In this document: one piece after another, positions 38,069-46,385 of the stretch
Numbering within the stretch: the stretch's first letter is position 1
How the letters are laid out: each line of letters starts with the position of its first letter
Source of the DNA: CAILUF01 sp964505265
GTDB lineage: Bacteria > Pseudomonadota > Alphaproteobacteria > Rickettsiales > UBA1997
NCBI GenBank assembly: GCA_964505265.1
Contig: CAZDGN010000008.1
Location: forward strand, 1-59,223
Direction of reading: 5' to 3'
Length of the DNA stretch: 59,223 bases
Notes under the pieces: generated by a model
Told to the model about the DNA's origin: nothing
The model's input: only the letters and a program-made list of their open reading frames with translations
Databases searched by the model: none
Position numbers and translations under genes: made by a program

Positions 38069-38126
38069 ATAGAGTATCTGACTACGGATCAGAAGGTTAG
38101 AGGTTCAAATCCTCTCGGGTGCACCA
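38050..38126 (+). tRNA. trnR: tRNA-Arg (ACG)
   Basis: A complete 77-base cloverleaf. The acceptor GCACCCG pairs with CGGGTGC, the anticodon arm contains CTACGGA with anticodon ACG, and the T loop is TTCAAAT. The CCA end is encoded (38124-38126). Its first 19 bases are the end of the second copy of the 156-bp duplication. Confidence 0.95.
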
Positions 38127-38200
38127 ACCAAAAAATAAATTTCAATTTGATAATTTTAAAATTAAAACTCATATCTATAAATTGATTATAAAAATTTATT

Positions 38201-39331
38201 ATGGCAAAAATATTAAAATTATTATCAATTAGAACAATCAAATCTCTCATATTAAATTTTCTTGCCAAAAATCCAGAATTGGCAATGAAATTCAAAATTT
38301 TCAATAAATCAATAAATTACCATCAAGTTGTTGGAGAAAATATTTTGGATATTTCCAATGAAAATGGATCAGTTTTTTTTGCCAAAAAATTTTCTAATAT
38401 TTTGGTGGCTGAAAATACTGGTTGTTCCTTATGTAAAATCGATAATTTTTACCAAGTGATTGATAATTTTAGTGGAAATGTTCATAAAAATTGGGTTAAA
38501 TTTTCTTGGCAGAGTTCTTCCGTAAAAAGACTTGACGGAATATCTATTAATCTAATTGGAGTCCATAAGGGTTCGAAACATTATTTTCATATTTTTTTTG
38601 ATTATTTTTACCCATTAATTTTTTTACTAAAAAACTATGATTTTCAAGATATTCCTATAAAAATCTTGGTTCGAGCTAATTTTAATGAGGTACAAAAACA
38701 GCTTCATGAAGTTCTTGAAAATAATTTTTCAAATATCAAATTTGTTTATGTTGATAAAAATGAATTTATCGAATGCGAAAATTTAATTTTCTTCAAACAT
38801 TTTCATAATAATTTTTATGACCATATTCATCACAAAAAAATTTCCGAAATCATAAATTTCTTACGAGATATTTTGTTAAAAAAATATCAAATTCTTACCG
38901 CCAATAATTTGTTGGAAAGTTGTGAAAAAAAAATGATTTATATTACTAGAAAGAAAGCTCGACTTCGTCAAACTATTAATGAAAAATCGGTAATTAAAAA
39001 TTTACAAAAAAGAGGCTTTGAAGTTATAGAGCTAGAGGGTCTATCACTTAAGAAACAAATTGAAATATTTTATCAAGCAAAATTAATAATCGCTACTCAT
39101 GGAGCTGGTTTTACCAATTTAATTTTTGCTTCAAATAATTTGTTTTTTTTAGAAATTTTTTCAAAAAAATATGGTAGCAAAGATTTTATTAGAATAGCAA
39201 ATTTGCTGGATTTAAAAAGATATGAATATCGTGAAAATAATGAATTTATTTGGCAATATTTTTATATTCATTTAAACAAAATTTTGCCAATAATTGATGA
39301 ATTAATTTTAAAAATTAATGAAAAAAACTAA
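38201..39331 (+). CDS. Glycosyltransferase family 61 (DUF563-like)
   Basis: The 376-residue protein probably transfers a sugar onto an envelope glycan. The C-terminal half has the family pattern: ITRKKARLRQTINEKSVI, FEVIELEGLSLKKQIEIFYQ, then LIIATHGAGFTNLIFAS with the conserved His-Gly-Ala-Gly. An earlier block, KHYFHIFFDYFYPLIFLL, also fits. No signal peptide is clear. It overlaps the next gene by 14 bases. The substrate cannot be told. Confidence 0.85.
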   Translation: MAKILKLLSIRTIKSLILNFLAKNPELAMKFKIFNKSINYHQVVGENILDISNENGSVFFAKKFSNILVAENTGCSLCKIDNFYQVIDNFSGNVHKNWVKFSWQSSSVKRLDGISINLIGVHKGSKHYFHIFFDYFYPLIFLLKNYDFQDIPIKILVRANFNEVQKQLHEVLENNFSNIKFVYVDKNEFIECENLIFFKHFHNNFYDHIHHKKISEIINFLRDILLKKYQILTANNLLESCEKKMIYITRKKARLRQTINEKSVIKNLQKRGFEVIELEGLSLKKQIEIFYQAKLIIATHGAGFTNLIFASNNLFFLEIFSKKYGSKDFIRIANLLDLKRYEYRENNEFIWQYFYIHLNKILPIIDELILKINEKN

Positions 39332-40331
39332 TATTTTTTGGCAAAGATTTAAAAAAAATCGTAAGGCTGTTTGCTCGCTAAATATTTTAATTTTCTTAAT
39401 TACTATTTCCTTTTTTGCAGAATTTATAGCCAATGAGAAGCCAATATTGGTAAGGTTTAATAACGATTTTTATTTTCCAATTTTTAAAGATTATCCCGAA
39501 ACTAATTTTGGTGGAAAATTATTATCTTCCACTGATTATTTAGACCCTCATCTACAAAATCTAATAAAGCAAAATGGCTTCATAATTTTTGCTCCAATAC
39601 GATATAGCCCAGATACTATAAATTTAAAATTAACTAAGCCAGCACCTTCAAAACCCACTTCTGAAAATCTTTTAGGAACCGATGATCAAGCTCGAGATGT
39701 CTTGACTAGAATCATTTATGCGGTACGAATATCTTTAGCCTTTGGCATCGTGTTAAGTTTTTTTTCTTTATTTATTGGAATTTATCTTGGAGCAATTCAG
39801 GGATTTTATGCTGGAAGGTTAGACTTGTATATGCAAAGATTTATTGAAATTTGGTCAAGCTTGCCATTGATGTTTTTACTGATAATTTTTTCATCGGTAA
39901 TCCAGCCTGGATTTTTTTCGCTTTTAGCGATAATGTTGCTATTTAGTTGGGTTGGGGTTGTTGGATTTATTCGTGCAGAATTTTTGCGTCTTCGAAATTT
40001 TGATTATGTAAAGGCAAGTCGAGCATTAGGAGCTTCAAATTCTTGGATTATTTTACGCCAAATTTTGCCAAACACCGCTCCAATTATTTTGGCAAATCTT
40101 CCTTTTTTAATTGCATCATCAATTACTACTTTAACCGCATTAGATTTTTTGGGAATGGGATTGGAGGTTGGGGCTCCCTCCCTTGGTGAGTTATTGTCGC
40201 AAGGAAAAAATAATATAATGGCATTTTGGTTAGGGATTTCTGGATTTGTAATTACGACTTTAATTTTATCAATTTTGGTATTTATTAGTGAAGGTTTGCG
40301 CGATGCTTTTGATTATAATAAAACTTCATAA
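39318..40331 (+). CDS. yejE: Peptide/microcin C-type ABC transporter permease, YejE-like
   Basis: The 337-residue inner-membrane permease has an N-terminal span after a basic start (WQRFKKNRKAVCSLNILIFL), a periplasmic segment with YPETNFGGKLLSSTDYLDP, then five spans. LLGTDDQARDVLTRIIYAVRIS and the cytoplasmic EAA loop (VKASRALGASNSWIILRQIL) contact the ATPase. The periplasmic segment is typical of YejE rather than DppC/OppC. The usual partners yejA, yejB and yejF are not in the window, so they must be elsewhere. Confidence 0.87.
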   Translation: MKKTNIFWQRFKKNRKAVCSLNILIFLITISFFAEFIANEKPILVRFNNDFYFPIFKDYPETNFGGKLLSSTDYLDPHLQNLIKQNGFIIFAPIRYSPDTINLKLTKPAPSKPTSENLLGTDDQARDVLTRIIYAVRISLAFGIVLSFFSLFIGIYLGAIQGFYAGRLDLYMQRFIEIWSSLPLMFLLIIFSSVIQPGFFSLLAIMLLFSWVGVVGFIRAEFLRLRNFDYVKASRALGASNSWIILRQILPNTAPIILANLPFLIASSITTLTALDFLGMGLEVGAPSLGELLSQGKNNIMAFWLGISGFVITTLILSILVFISEGLRDAFDYNKTS

Positions 40332-40411
40332 ATCAAAAATAATTACTAGACTTTTTAAGCACCAAAAAATATAATTTTTAAAAAATTTTTTTAAAATAAT
40401 TCATAACAAAT

Positions 40412-41677
40412 ATGCCAATTGAAATTTTAATGCCAGCACTTTCACCAACTATGAAAGAGGGTAATTTAGCTAAGTGGGTAAAAAAAGAGGGAGATAAAAT
40501 CAAGGCAGGTGAGGTCATCGCTGAGATTGAAACTGATAAAGCAACTATGGAGGTTGAGGCAGTTGATCAGGGAATTTTAGGAAAAATTATTATTCAAGAA
40601 GGAACCGAAAATGTTGCCGTCAATAGCTGTATAGCTCTAATTCTTGAAGAGGGAGAAGATAAAAAAGTTTTAGAAAATTATCAGTCTTCAGCTGTAGCCA
40701 AAGAGGCTCCAACTCCAAAAGAAAGCCAAAATAATTCTTCAAAAGTTGATGTTAAATCCCCTGAAATTAAGGTTGCAGACTCTAATAATCAAGTTGTTTC
40801 AATCGATAATTTTATCAAGGCGAGTCCATTGGCCAAGAGAATTGCCAAGGAGGAGGGAATTAGTATTAATGCTGTTTCTGGAACTGGGCCGAGGGGTCGA
40901 ATAATTAAAGACGATGTTCTTAATTTTGTTAAAAATGGTTCTGTAAAATCTGGTGTTATCCACCGTAATTCACAAGAATTTTATGTTATTAAAAATAATA
41001 ATATTCGCAAAGTTATTGCCAAAAGATTATTGGAATCAAAGCAAAATGTTCCGCATTTTTATTTATCATGCGAATTGAGGGTTGATAAATTAAACGAACT
41101 CAGAAATGCCATAAATGAAGTAGCTCCTCACGATGAAAATGGCAATCCACTTTATAAAATTTCAATTAATGATTTGGTAATTAAAGCGGTGGCAATGGCT
41201 TTAAAAAAAGTTCCACAAGCAAATTCTTCATGGAGTGATGATGGTATTTTAGTTTATAATAACATCGATATTTCTATGGCGGTGGCAATTGATGGCGGGT
41301 TGATTACTCCAATCATTAAAAATGCCGATCAAAAATCAATTCAAGAGATTTCTAAAGAAGCTAAAGTGCTAGCTAAAAAAGCTCGCGATGGCAAGTTAGC
41401 TCCCGAAGAATTTCAGGGTGGAACTTTCTCAATTTCAAATTTAGGAATGTTTGGAATTGATAATTTTTCAGCTATCATTAACCCGCCTCAAAGCTGTATT
41501 TTGGCTGTAGCTAGAGCGGTTGAAAAGCCCGTAGTTGATCATGGTCATATTCGAATCGGACATACTATGAATGTAACTTTATCGTCAGATCATCGAGTTG
41601 TTGATGGTGCGGTTGGAGCTGAATTTTTAAAAGCTCTTCGTCGCTATATTGAACATCCAATTTTAAATATTTTATAA
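40412..41677 (+). CDS. pdhC: Pyruvate dehydrogenase E2, dihydrolipoyl acetyltransferase
   Basis: E2 is the core of the pyruvate dehydrogenase complex and passes acetyl groups to CoA. The 421 residues have one lipoyl domain with lipoyl Lys43 in IETDKATMEVEA, a flexible linker, the E1/E3-binding domain (SPLAKRIAKEEGISINAVSG, then GPRGRIIKDDVL), and the catalytic domain ending in SSDHRVVDGAVGAEFL (HxxxDG). The start MPIEILMPALSPTM is typical of the PDH type rather than the 2-oxoglutarate type. E1 and E3 genes are not adjacent. Confidence 0.95.
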   Translation: MPIEILMPALSPTMKEGNLAKWVKKEGDKIKAGEVIAEIETDKATMEVEAVDQGILGKIIIQEGTENVAVNSCIALILEEGEDKKVLENYQSSAVAKEAPTPKESQNNSSKVDVKSPEIKVADSNNQVVSIDNFIKASPLAKRIAKEEGISINAVSGTGPRGRIIKDDVLNFVKNGSVKSGVIHRNSQEFYVIKNNNIRKVIAKRLLESKQNVPHFYLSCELRVDKLNELRNAINEVAPHDENGNPLYKISINDLVIKAVAMALKKVPQANSSWSDDGILVYNNIDISMAVAIDGGLITPIIKNADQKSIQEISKEAKVLAKKARDGKLAPEEFQGGTFSISNLGMFGIDNFSAIINPPQSCILAVARAVEKPVVDHGHIRIGHTMNVTLSSDHRVVDGAVGAEFLKALRRYIEHPILNIL

Positions 41678-41781
41678 TTTTTTTTAAAATAACTCTTGAA
41701 ATTAAATAATAGCTAATAAATAATATTTAAAGTTTTTTTTATTTAACTATTTATTTTACTAACTCAATTTAATATAAACAT

Positions 41782-42129
41782 ATGATTAAAACCGTTGAAG
41801 TAATTGTAATAATTGCTCTTTTAATTTTCTCTTTCTTTTTAGGTGTCAAATATTCCGACGGCATCAAATCTCGTATGAGTTGGTTACAAACACAAGATGA
41901 ACAAGAGGTTGAATTACCAGATTTATCAAATGAAAATGGGGAAGCTCAAATCAGTGGTGAAGAGTCAGTTGATCCAAATGCTCCTCCAGCAATTGAGAAT
42001 CTTGATAATGTTAACCCTGCTCAAGTTCCTGCCCAACCTGCAGCTCAAGGACAAGTTGCTCCAGAAGCTCCAGTAGCTGTTGCTGCTCCAGCTCAAGTGC
42101 CAGCGCCAGTAGCCCCAGCTACTCGTTAA
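41782..42129 (+). CDS. Membrane-anchored Pro/Ala-rich protein, unknown
   Basis: The 115-residue protein has one N-terminal membrane anchor (about residues 5-24, VEVIVIIALLIFSFFLGVKY), an acidic middle (QDEQEVELPDLSNENGEAQ) and a Pro/Ala/Gln-rich tail (PVAVAAPAQVPAPVAPATR). The tail is low complexity and likely an extended periplasmic spacer. It lies after pdhC with about 100 AT-rich bases between. I do not recognise the family. Confidence 0.6.
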   Translation: MIKTVEVIVIIALLIFSFFLGVKYSDGIKSRMSWLQTQDEQEVELPDLSNENGEAQISGEESVDPNAPPAIENLDNVNPAQVPAQPAAQGQVAPEAPVAVAAPAQVPAPVAPATR

Positions 42130-42240
42130 TTACATTTACACCACAAATTAAACCCAATTAATTCTCTAAAACCCCCTTAATTTAAATAATTAAACCCCCC
42201 AAATTAACTACCACATTTTTAAACCTAGTTCCAAATTTTA

Positions 42241-43062
42241 ATGTATTTTTTAATAAATTTTTTTTTTAAAATCACCAAAATAAATATCATTTTATTTTTG
42301 TTTTTTTTGTGCAATAACCAGGCTTTAGCAATAGAATCTCGCTCCAAGAGAGAAGCTATTATTACTCCACGAAGTAAAAAATTTTACAAAGGAAGCAGGG
42401 CTAAGCAATATTTGTCGCTTACTGGTGGTTATGCATCTGACAAATCATCTACTAGCCAAACTCTTGATACTAGATATTTATTTCAAAGTTATCGTTTTAT
42501 TCACGAATTAAATTTAGATTATGAAATGGATCAAAAAGATGTTGGCACGGGCAAGAAAAAGCGATATAACATAAAAACTTCTCAAGCTTTCGATTTTTCT
42601 ATTGCAAATAAAATTCGATTATTTTCATCACAATTTTATGGAGTATTATATCATCGCTTGCTATATGATGAATTATCCAGCTATTACTATGATCATCGCA
42701 CCGCAGGCGGAGGCGGTTATATTTTTTTTAAAGATAAATGGGAGCTTGATGCCAGCATATCAAATTATGTGATTAAGGATATGCCATATAGGGTTGATTT
42801 TATTATTTCAAGCCGTGCAAATTTTAAATTGGCAGATAATCTTACGCTAAATCAAAGAAGTTTTTTATTTTTAGACAAAATGAGTGTTGATTATGAGTTG
42901 AGAACTAGTTTAATTTATCGTTTAAATCAAAAAATGTCTTTTGAAATTCGTCATAATTTTGAAAAGCGTCGCTATCGTGATTTTAAAAATAAGCCAGCAA
43001 TCAATGATGTCTCAAGAGCTATCACTGTTGGTTTAGTTTTTGATTTGGGGGGTATGGATTAA
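42241..43062 (+). CDS. Probable outer-membrane beta-barrel protein (DUF481/YdiY-like)
   Basis: The 273-residue protein starts with a hydrophobic signal (ITKINIILFLFFLCNNQALA). After it come alternating-residue strands typical of a small beta barrel, for example KQYLSLTGGYASDKSS, TSQAFDFSIANKIRLFSSQ, AGGGGYIFFKDKWELDAS and AITVGLVFDLGGMD near the end. The pattern resembles the DUF481 salt-induced outer-membrane family, but that is a judgement by eye. A final aromatic residue for BAM recognition is not obvious. Confidence 0.6.
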   Translation: MYFLINFFFKITKINIILFLFFLCNNQALAIESRSKREAIITPRSKKFYKGSRAKQYLSLTGGYASDKSSTSQTLDTRYLFQSYRFIHELNLDYEMDQKDVGTGKKKRYNIKTSQAFDFSIANKIRLFSSQFYGVLYHRLLYDELSSYYYDHRTAGGGGYIFFKDKWELDASISNYVIKDMPYRVDFIISSRANFKLADNLTLNQRSFLFLDKMSVDYELRTSLIYRLNQKMSFEIRHNFEKRRYRDFKNKPAINDVSRAITVGLVFDLGGMD

Positions 43063-43179
43063 AAATATTAAATTATATTTGTTTAGAATTAAACTAAAAA
43101 GTGCAAAATAATTTGCCTATAATAAAATAATATAAACAATCCATAAAAACTTTATTGTAAGTAAAAAGAAACGCAAATT

Positions 43180-44184
43180 ATGAAAAATAATCAAAATTTC
43201 AATTTTATTGATTTGTTTGCGGGGATTGGAGGCATAAGGCTTGGTTTTGAATCTTTGGGTGGAAAATGCATCTTTTCTTCAGAGTTAGATAAATTCGCTC
43301 AAATGAGTTATGAAGCAAATTTTGGTGAAAAACCAGCTGGCGACATTACCCTAATCAATGAAAAAGATATACCTAATTTTGACGTATTACTTGCTGGTTT
43401 TCCTTGTCAACCATTTTCAAATGCAGGTCTTAAAATGGGCTTTGAAGATACTAGAGGAACATTATTTTTTTATATTGCAAGAATTATAAATCACCACAAA
43501 CCAAAAGTTGTTTTTTTAGAAAATGTTAAAGGTTTAAAAAGTCATAATAACGGTAGGACATTTAGAGTTATTCAAAATATTCTCGAGGAGATGGGTTATA
43601 ATGTTTATTCACAAATTCTTAATGCCAAAGATTTTGGAGTTCCTCAAAATAGAGAAAGAATTTATATATTAGGTTTTTTAGATAATGTGGATTTCTCTTT
43701 TCCAGAGCCCATATTCAAAAAAACAAAAGTTGGCGATATATTGCAAAAAGATGTTGAGAAAAAATACACAATATCAGATAAATTGTGGGCGGGTCATCTT
43801 CGTCGAAAGAAAGAACATATTGAAAAAGGTAATGGATTTGGCTATTCTATATTTGATGAAAATTCCCCTTATACCAGCACAATTTCAGCCAGATATTATA
43901 AAGATGGTTCAGAGATTTTAATAAGACAAAATGATCAAAATCCTCGAAAATTAACCCCAAGAGAAGCGGCGAGATTGCAAGGGTTTCCCGATGATTATAA
44001 AATTGTGGTTAGTGATAATCAAGCTTACAAACAATTTGGAAATAGCGTTTGTGTTCCTGTAATAAAAGTGCTATCAAATCAAATAAAATTGTCTTTTGAA
44101 AAACCTCTTAAAAAATACAAATCAATTGAATTAGATTTATTTAATTATAACCAATATGAAAATAGAAAAATTAGATCTCTCTAA
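43180..44184 (+). CDS. DNA (cytosine-5)-methyltransferase
   Basis: The 334-residue enzyme has the ordered C5-methyltransferase motifs: I DLFAGIGGIRLGFESLGG (AdoMet), IV AGFPCQPFSNAG with catalytic Cys76, VI VVFLENVKGL, VIII PQNRERIYILGF, IX RKLTPREAARLQGFPDDY and X YKQFGNSVCVPVI. The segment between VIII and IX, which sets the target, is short (about 75 residues). The N-terminal blocks resemble the EcoRII/SsoII group. A downstream endonuclease candidate suggests a type II restriction-modification pair. The target site cannot be read from sequence. Confidence 0.95.
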   Translation: MKNNQNFNFIDLFAGIGGIRLGFESLGGKCIFSSELDKFAQMSYEANFGEKPAGDITLINEKDIPNFDVLLAGFPCQPFSNAGLKMGFEDTRGTLFFYIARIINHHKPKVVFLENVKGLKSHNNGRTFRVIQNILEEMGYNVYSQILNAKDFGVPQNRERIYILGFLDNVDFSFPEPIFKKTKVGDILQKDVEKKYTISDKLWAGHLRRKKEHIEKGNGFGYSIFDENSPYTSTISARYYKDGSEILIRQNDQNPRKLTPREAARLQGFPDDYKIVVSDNQAYKQFGNSVCVPVIKVLSNQIKLSFEKPLKKYKSIELDLFNYNQYENRKIRSL

Positions 44185-44265
44185 AGAAAAAGCCGATATT
44201 AATTTAAAATTTTATTTTTTTAAAAGCATATTAATAAATTAAATCCAAGTAATAACCAATTAAAT

Positions 44266-45156
44266 TTGATTCTAGAAAATATCAATTTATTAAAATCCAA
44301 TATTAAATTTTTACTTGAAAAGTTTGAAGAAATATTTGCAAATTCTAAAGTTAAAATTGAACATATAAAAGAAATTAGTTTTAAAATTGATAACCAAGAT
44401 GATGTTGAGTTATTTGATTTCAGTGTTAGGATTTATCAAATAAAAAATTTACTTCTAGCCGAGGCAAAAATTTTTGAGACAATAGATTTAAATATTCTTT
44501 CCAATCTACATCCTTTGTCAATGGAATACGAAAAAATTTCCCTCCTAAAGCCTTATAAAAAGAGGGTTAGCGGTGCATTGTTATCTTTATTATTTTTTGA
44601 AAAAATAGATAATAGTGAATTCAATTTTATGTCAAAAGATTCACTGAATTATATCTCTGATTTATCTAAAAAAGCCAAAAAATTTAAAAAAAATGGCTTA
44701 GAACCAAATCAAATATTTATGTTAATGTTTAGTGAGTCAGTAAATCAATCAATTATATCTGATTCGGGAACTAATTATGAAGAAAGAATAAAATCAGTTT
44801 TAACTAATATGGGCATTAAAAATATTAGAAAAACACATGATAAAAATGATAAAAGCACCGAATATGATTTCTTTTTTGATATTGATGGAAAGACATATGG
44901 AATAGGGGCTAAGAGGACTTTAAGAGAAAGATATAAACAATTTATAAAAACCGCCTTAACTAGTAAAATAGATGTTTCGATAGAAATAACAATTGGACTT
45001 GATTTGAACTTGCAAAAAGCAAAAACAATTGTGACGCATGGCACTTATATTTTTGTTTCAGATGAAATATATCAAACCAGAGATTTTTTAAAAAATATTG
45101 ACAAGGTTTATTCGGTTAAAGATTTAAATCTTAAAACTTTGAAAGAACTACAGTGA
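44266..45156 (+). CDS. Probable type II restriction endonuclease (PD-(D/E)xK fold)
   Basis: The 296-residue protein directly follows the methyltransferase. Its C-terminal half shows a nuclease-like core: NYEERIKSVLTNMGI (Glu172/173), EYDFFFDIDGKTYGIGAK (Asp201 and Lys216), then RTLRERYKQ, a block found in several type II enzymes such as the EcoRII-like ones. The N-terminal half is helical and may recognise DNA. The apparent start is TTG 44266 with no Shine-Dalgarno; an ATT at 44230 is possible. A 28-codon frame from ATG 44156 overlapping the methyltransferase end is not in frame with it. Confidence 0.7.
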   Translation: MILENINLLKSNIKFLLEKFEEIFANSKVKIEHIKEISFKIDNQDDVELFDFSVRIYQIKNLLLAEAKIFETIDLNILSNLHPLSMEYEKISLLKPYKKRVSGALLSLLFFEKIDNSEFNFMSKDSLNYISDLSKKAKKFKKNGLEPNQIFMLMFSESVNQSIISDSGTNYEERIKSVLTNMGIKNIRKTHDKNDKSTEYDFFFDIDGKTYGIGAKRTLRERYKQFIKTALTSKIDVSIEITIGLDLNLQKAKTIVTHGTYIFVSDEIYQTRDFLKNIDKVYSVKDLNLKTLKELQ

Positions 45157-45180
45157 TTTAAAAAGTTAAAAAAAGGTTTT

Positions 45181-45570
45181 TTAGGATTTTTTTTGTAAAT
45201 TTTCTAAATTCATTGAGTTGTTTTTACTAATTTCGTCATGCAATTCTTCTTTTGCTAAATCGGGTCTAACATGGCTTAAATTGCCGACTCGATGCTCGTT
45301 GCCATACATATCAACTATAATTGTTTCTTCTTCTTCCTCATGTTTAATTTTTTCTTCGATTATGGCATTATTAATTTCGTTTTTTAAGCTGTCAATTTCA
45401 AATTCTTTTTCCAAATCCTTAAGCGATTTTTTTAATTCTGCATATAATCTTTTACCATGATAAATTGCCTTACCAATATAGCGAGCAATTTCAGGCAGAT
45501 CCTTAGGTTTGATAAAAAACAATATTACCAGTAAAACTATGGCAAGTTCCGCTAAAGAAAATCCAAACAT
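45181..45570 (-). CDS. tatB: Twin-arginine translocase subunit TatB
   Basis: TatB recruits Tat substrates with TatC. The 129 residues start with the membrane helix (GFSLAELAIVLLVILFFI), the KPKDLPEIARYIGKAI hinge and amphipathic helix, then a charged tail (IEEKIKHEEEEETIIVD). The LAELAIVLLV start with Glu8 is the TatB pattern, not TatA. It overlaps the pstB stop by one base. tatA and tatC are not in the window. Confidence 0.88.
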   Translation of the reverse strand: MFGFSLAELAIVLLVILFFIKPKDLPEIARYIGKAIYHGKRLYAELKKSLKDLEKEFEIDSLKNEINNAIIEEKIKHEEEEETIIVDMYGNEHRVGNLSHVRPDLAKEELHDEISKNNSMNLENLQKKS

Positions 45571-46328
45571 TAGCCAAATCTCCCCGTGATGTAATCTTGT
45601 GTTTGCTGATTTGATGGGTTGGTGAAAATTTTATCGGTGGTGTCGCATTCAATAATTTTTCCTAAATGAAAAAATGCCGTCATATCAGAAACTCGAGCCG
45701 CTTGTTGCATAGAGTGAGTTACGATAATTATGGTGAAATTGGCTTTAAGTTCATCAATCAATTCTTCGATTTTAGCTGTCGCAATTGGGTCAAGAGCAGA
45801 GCAGGGTTCGTCCATTAAAATTACTTCAGGCTCAATGGCTATAGTGCGAGCAATACATAATCTTTGTTGTTGTCCACCAGATAGACCAGATGCTTGGTCA
45901 TGAAGGCGATCCTTGACCTCGTTCCAGATGCCCGCTTTAGTTAAGCTTTCTTCGACGATTTGGTCAAGTTCGGATTTTTTTTGAAATAATCCGTGAATTC
46001 TCGGACCGTAAGCAACATTTTCATAAATTGATTTTGGAAATGGGTTGGGCTTTTGAAAAACCATTCCCACCCTTGCTCTAAGTAATACTAAATCTAGATT
46101 GTCTTGATAAATATTGGTGTCGTCTAAAAAAATATCGCCAGTGATTTTGCAATAGTCAATAGTGTCATTGATTCGGTTTAAACAGCGCAGAAATGATGAT
46201 TTTCCACAGCCAGAAGGTCCAATTAATGCAGTAACCGACTTTTCTTTGAAATTAATGTTCACATCAAATAATGCTTGTTTTTCTTTATAAAACAAATTCA
46301 CATTTTTGGCGGTAATTTTATGTTTCAT
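45570..46328 (-). CDS. pstB: Phosphate ABC transporter ATP-binding protein PstB
   Basis: PstB drives high-affinity phosphate import. The 252 residues have Walker A GPSGCGKSS (37-45), the PstB-typical FLRCLNRINDTIDYCKITGD, Q-loop region VGMVFQKPNPFPKSIYENVA, signature SGLSGGQQQRLCIARTI, Walker B VILMDEPCSALDP and H-loop THSMQQAARVSD. PstS, PstC and PstA are not nearby. It is coupled to tatB and divergent from the histidine kinase gene. Confidence 0.95.
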   Translation of the reverse strand: MKHKITAKNVNLFYKEKQALFDVNINFKEKSVTALIGPSGCGKSSFLRCLNRINDTIDYCKITGDIFLDDTNIYQDNLDLVLLRARVGMVFQKPNPFPKSIYENVAYGPRIHGLFQKKSELDQIVEESLTKAGIWNEVKDRLHDQASGLSGGQQQRLCIARTIAIEPEVILMDEPCSALDPIATAKIEELIDELKANFTIIIVTHSMQQAARVSDMTAFFHLGKIIECDTTDKIFTNPSNQQTQDYITGRFG

Positions 46329-46385
46329 ATTTAAAAAATTTAGTTACAATTTCATTAAATCAAATTATAAACCAAATTTTCTCAA

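Noticed and set aside
43387..43401. A 15-base match (TTACTTGCTGGTTTT) between the cytosine methyltransferase gene and both twin spacers, suggesting self-targeting.
   Set aside because: The match covers under half the spacer, and the seed end of the crRNA does not match. In AT-rich sequence such a match can occur by chance, so self-targeting is unlikely.
44156..44242. A 28-codon ORF from ATG 44156 as the true N-terminus of the endonuclease, joined by slippage in the T7 run.
   Set aside because: Adding a base in the T run leads into a TAA at 44221 in the endonuclease frame, and removing one gives the third frame, so no single-base slip joins them.
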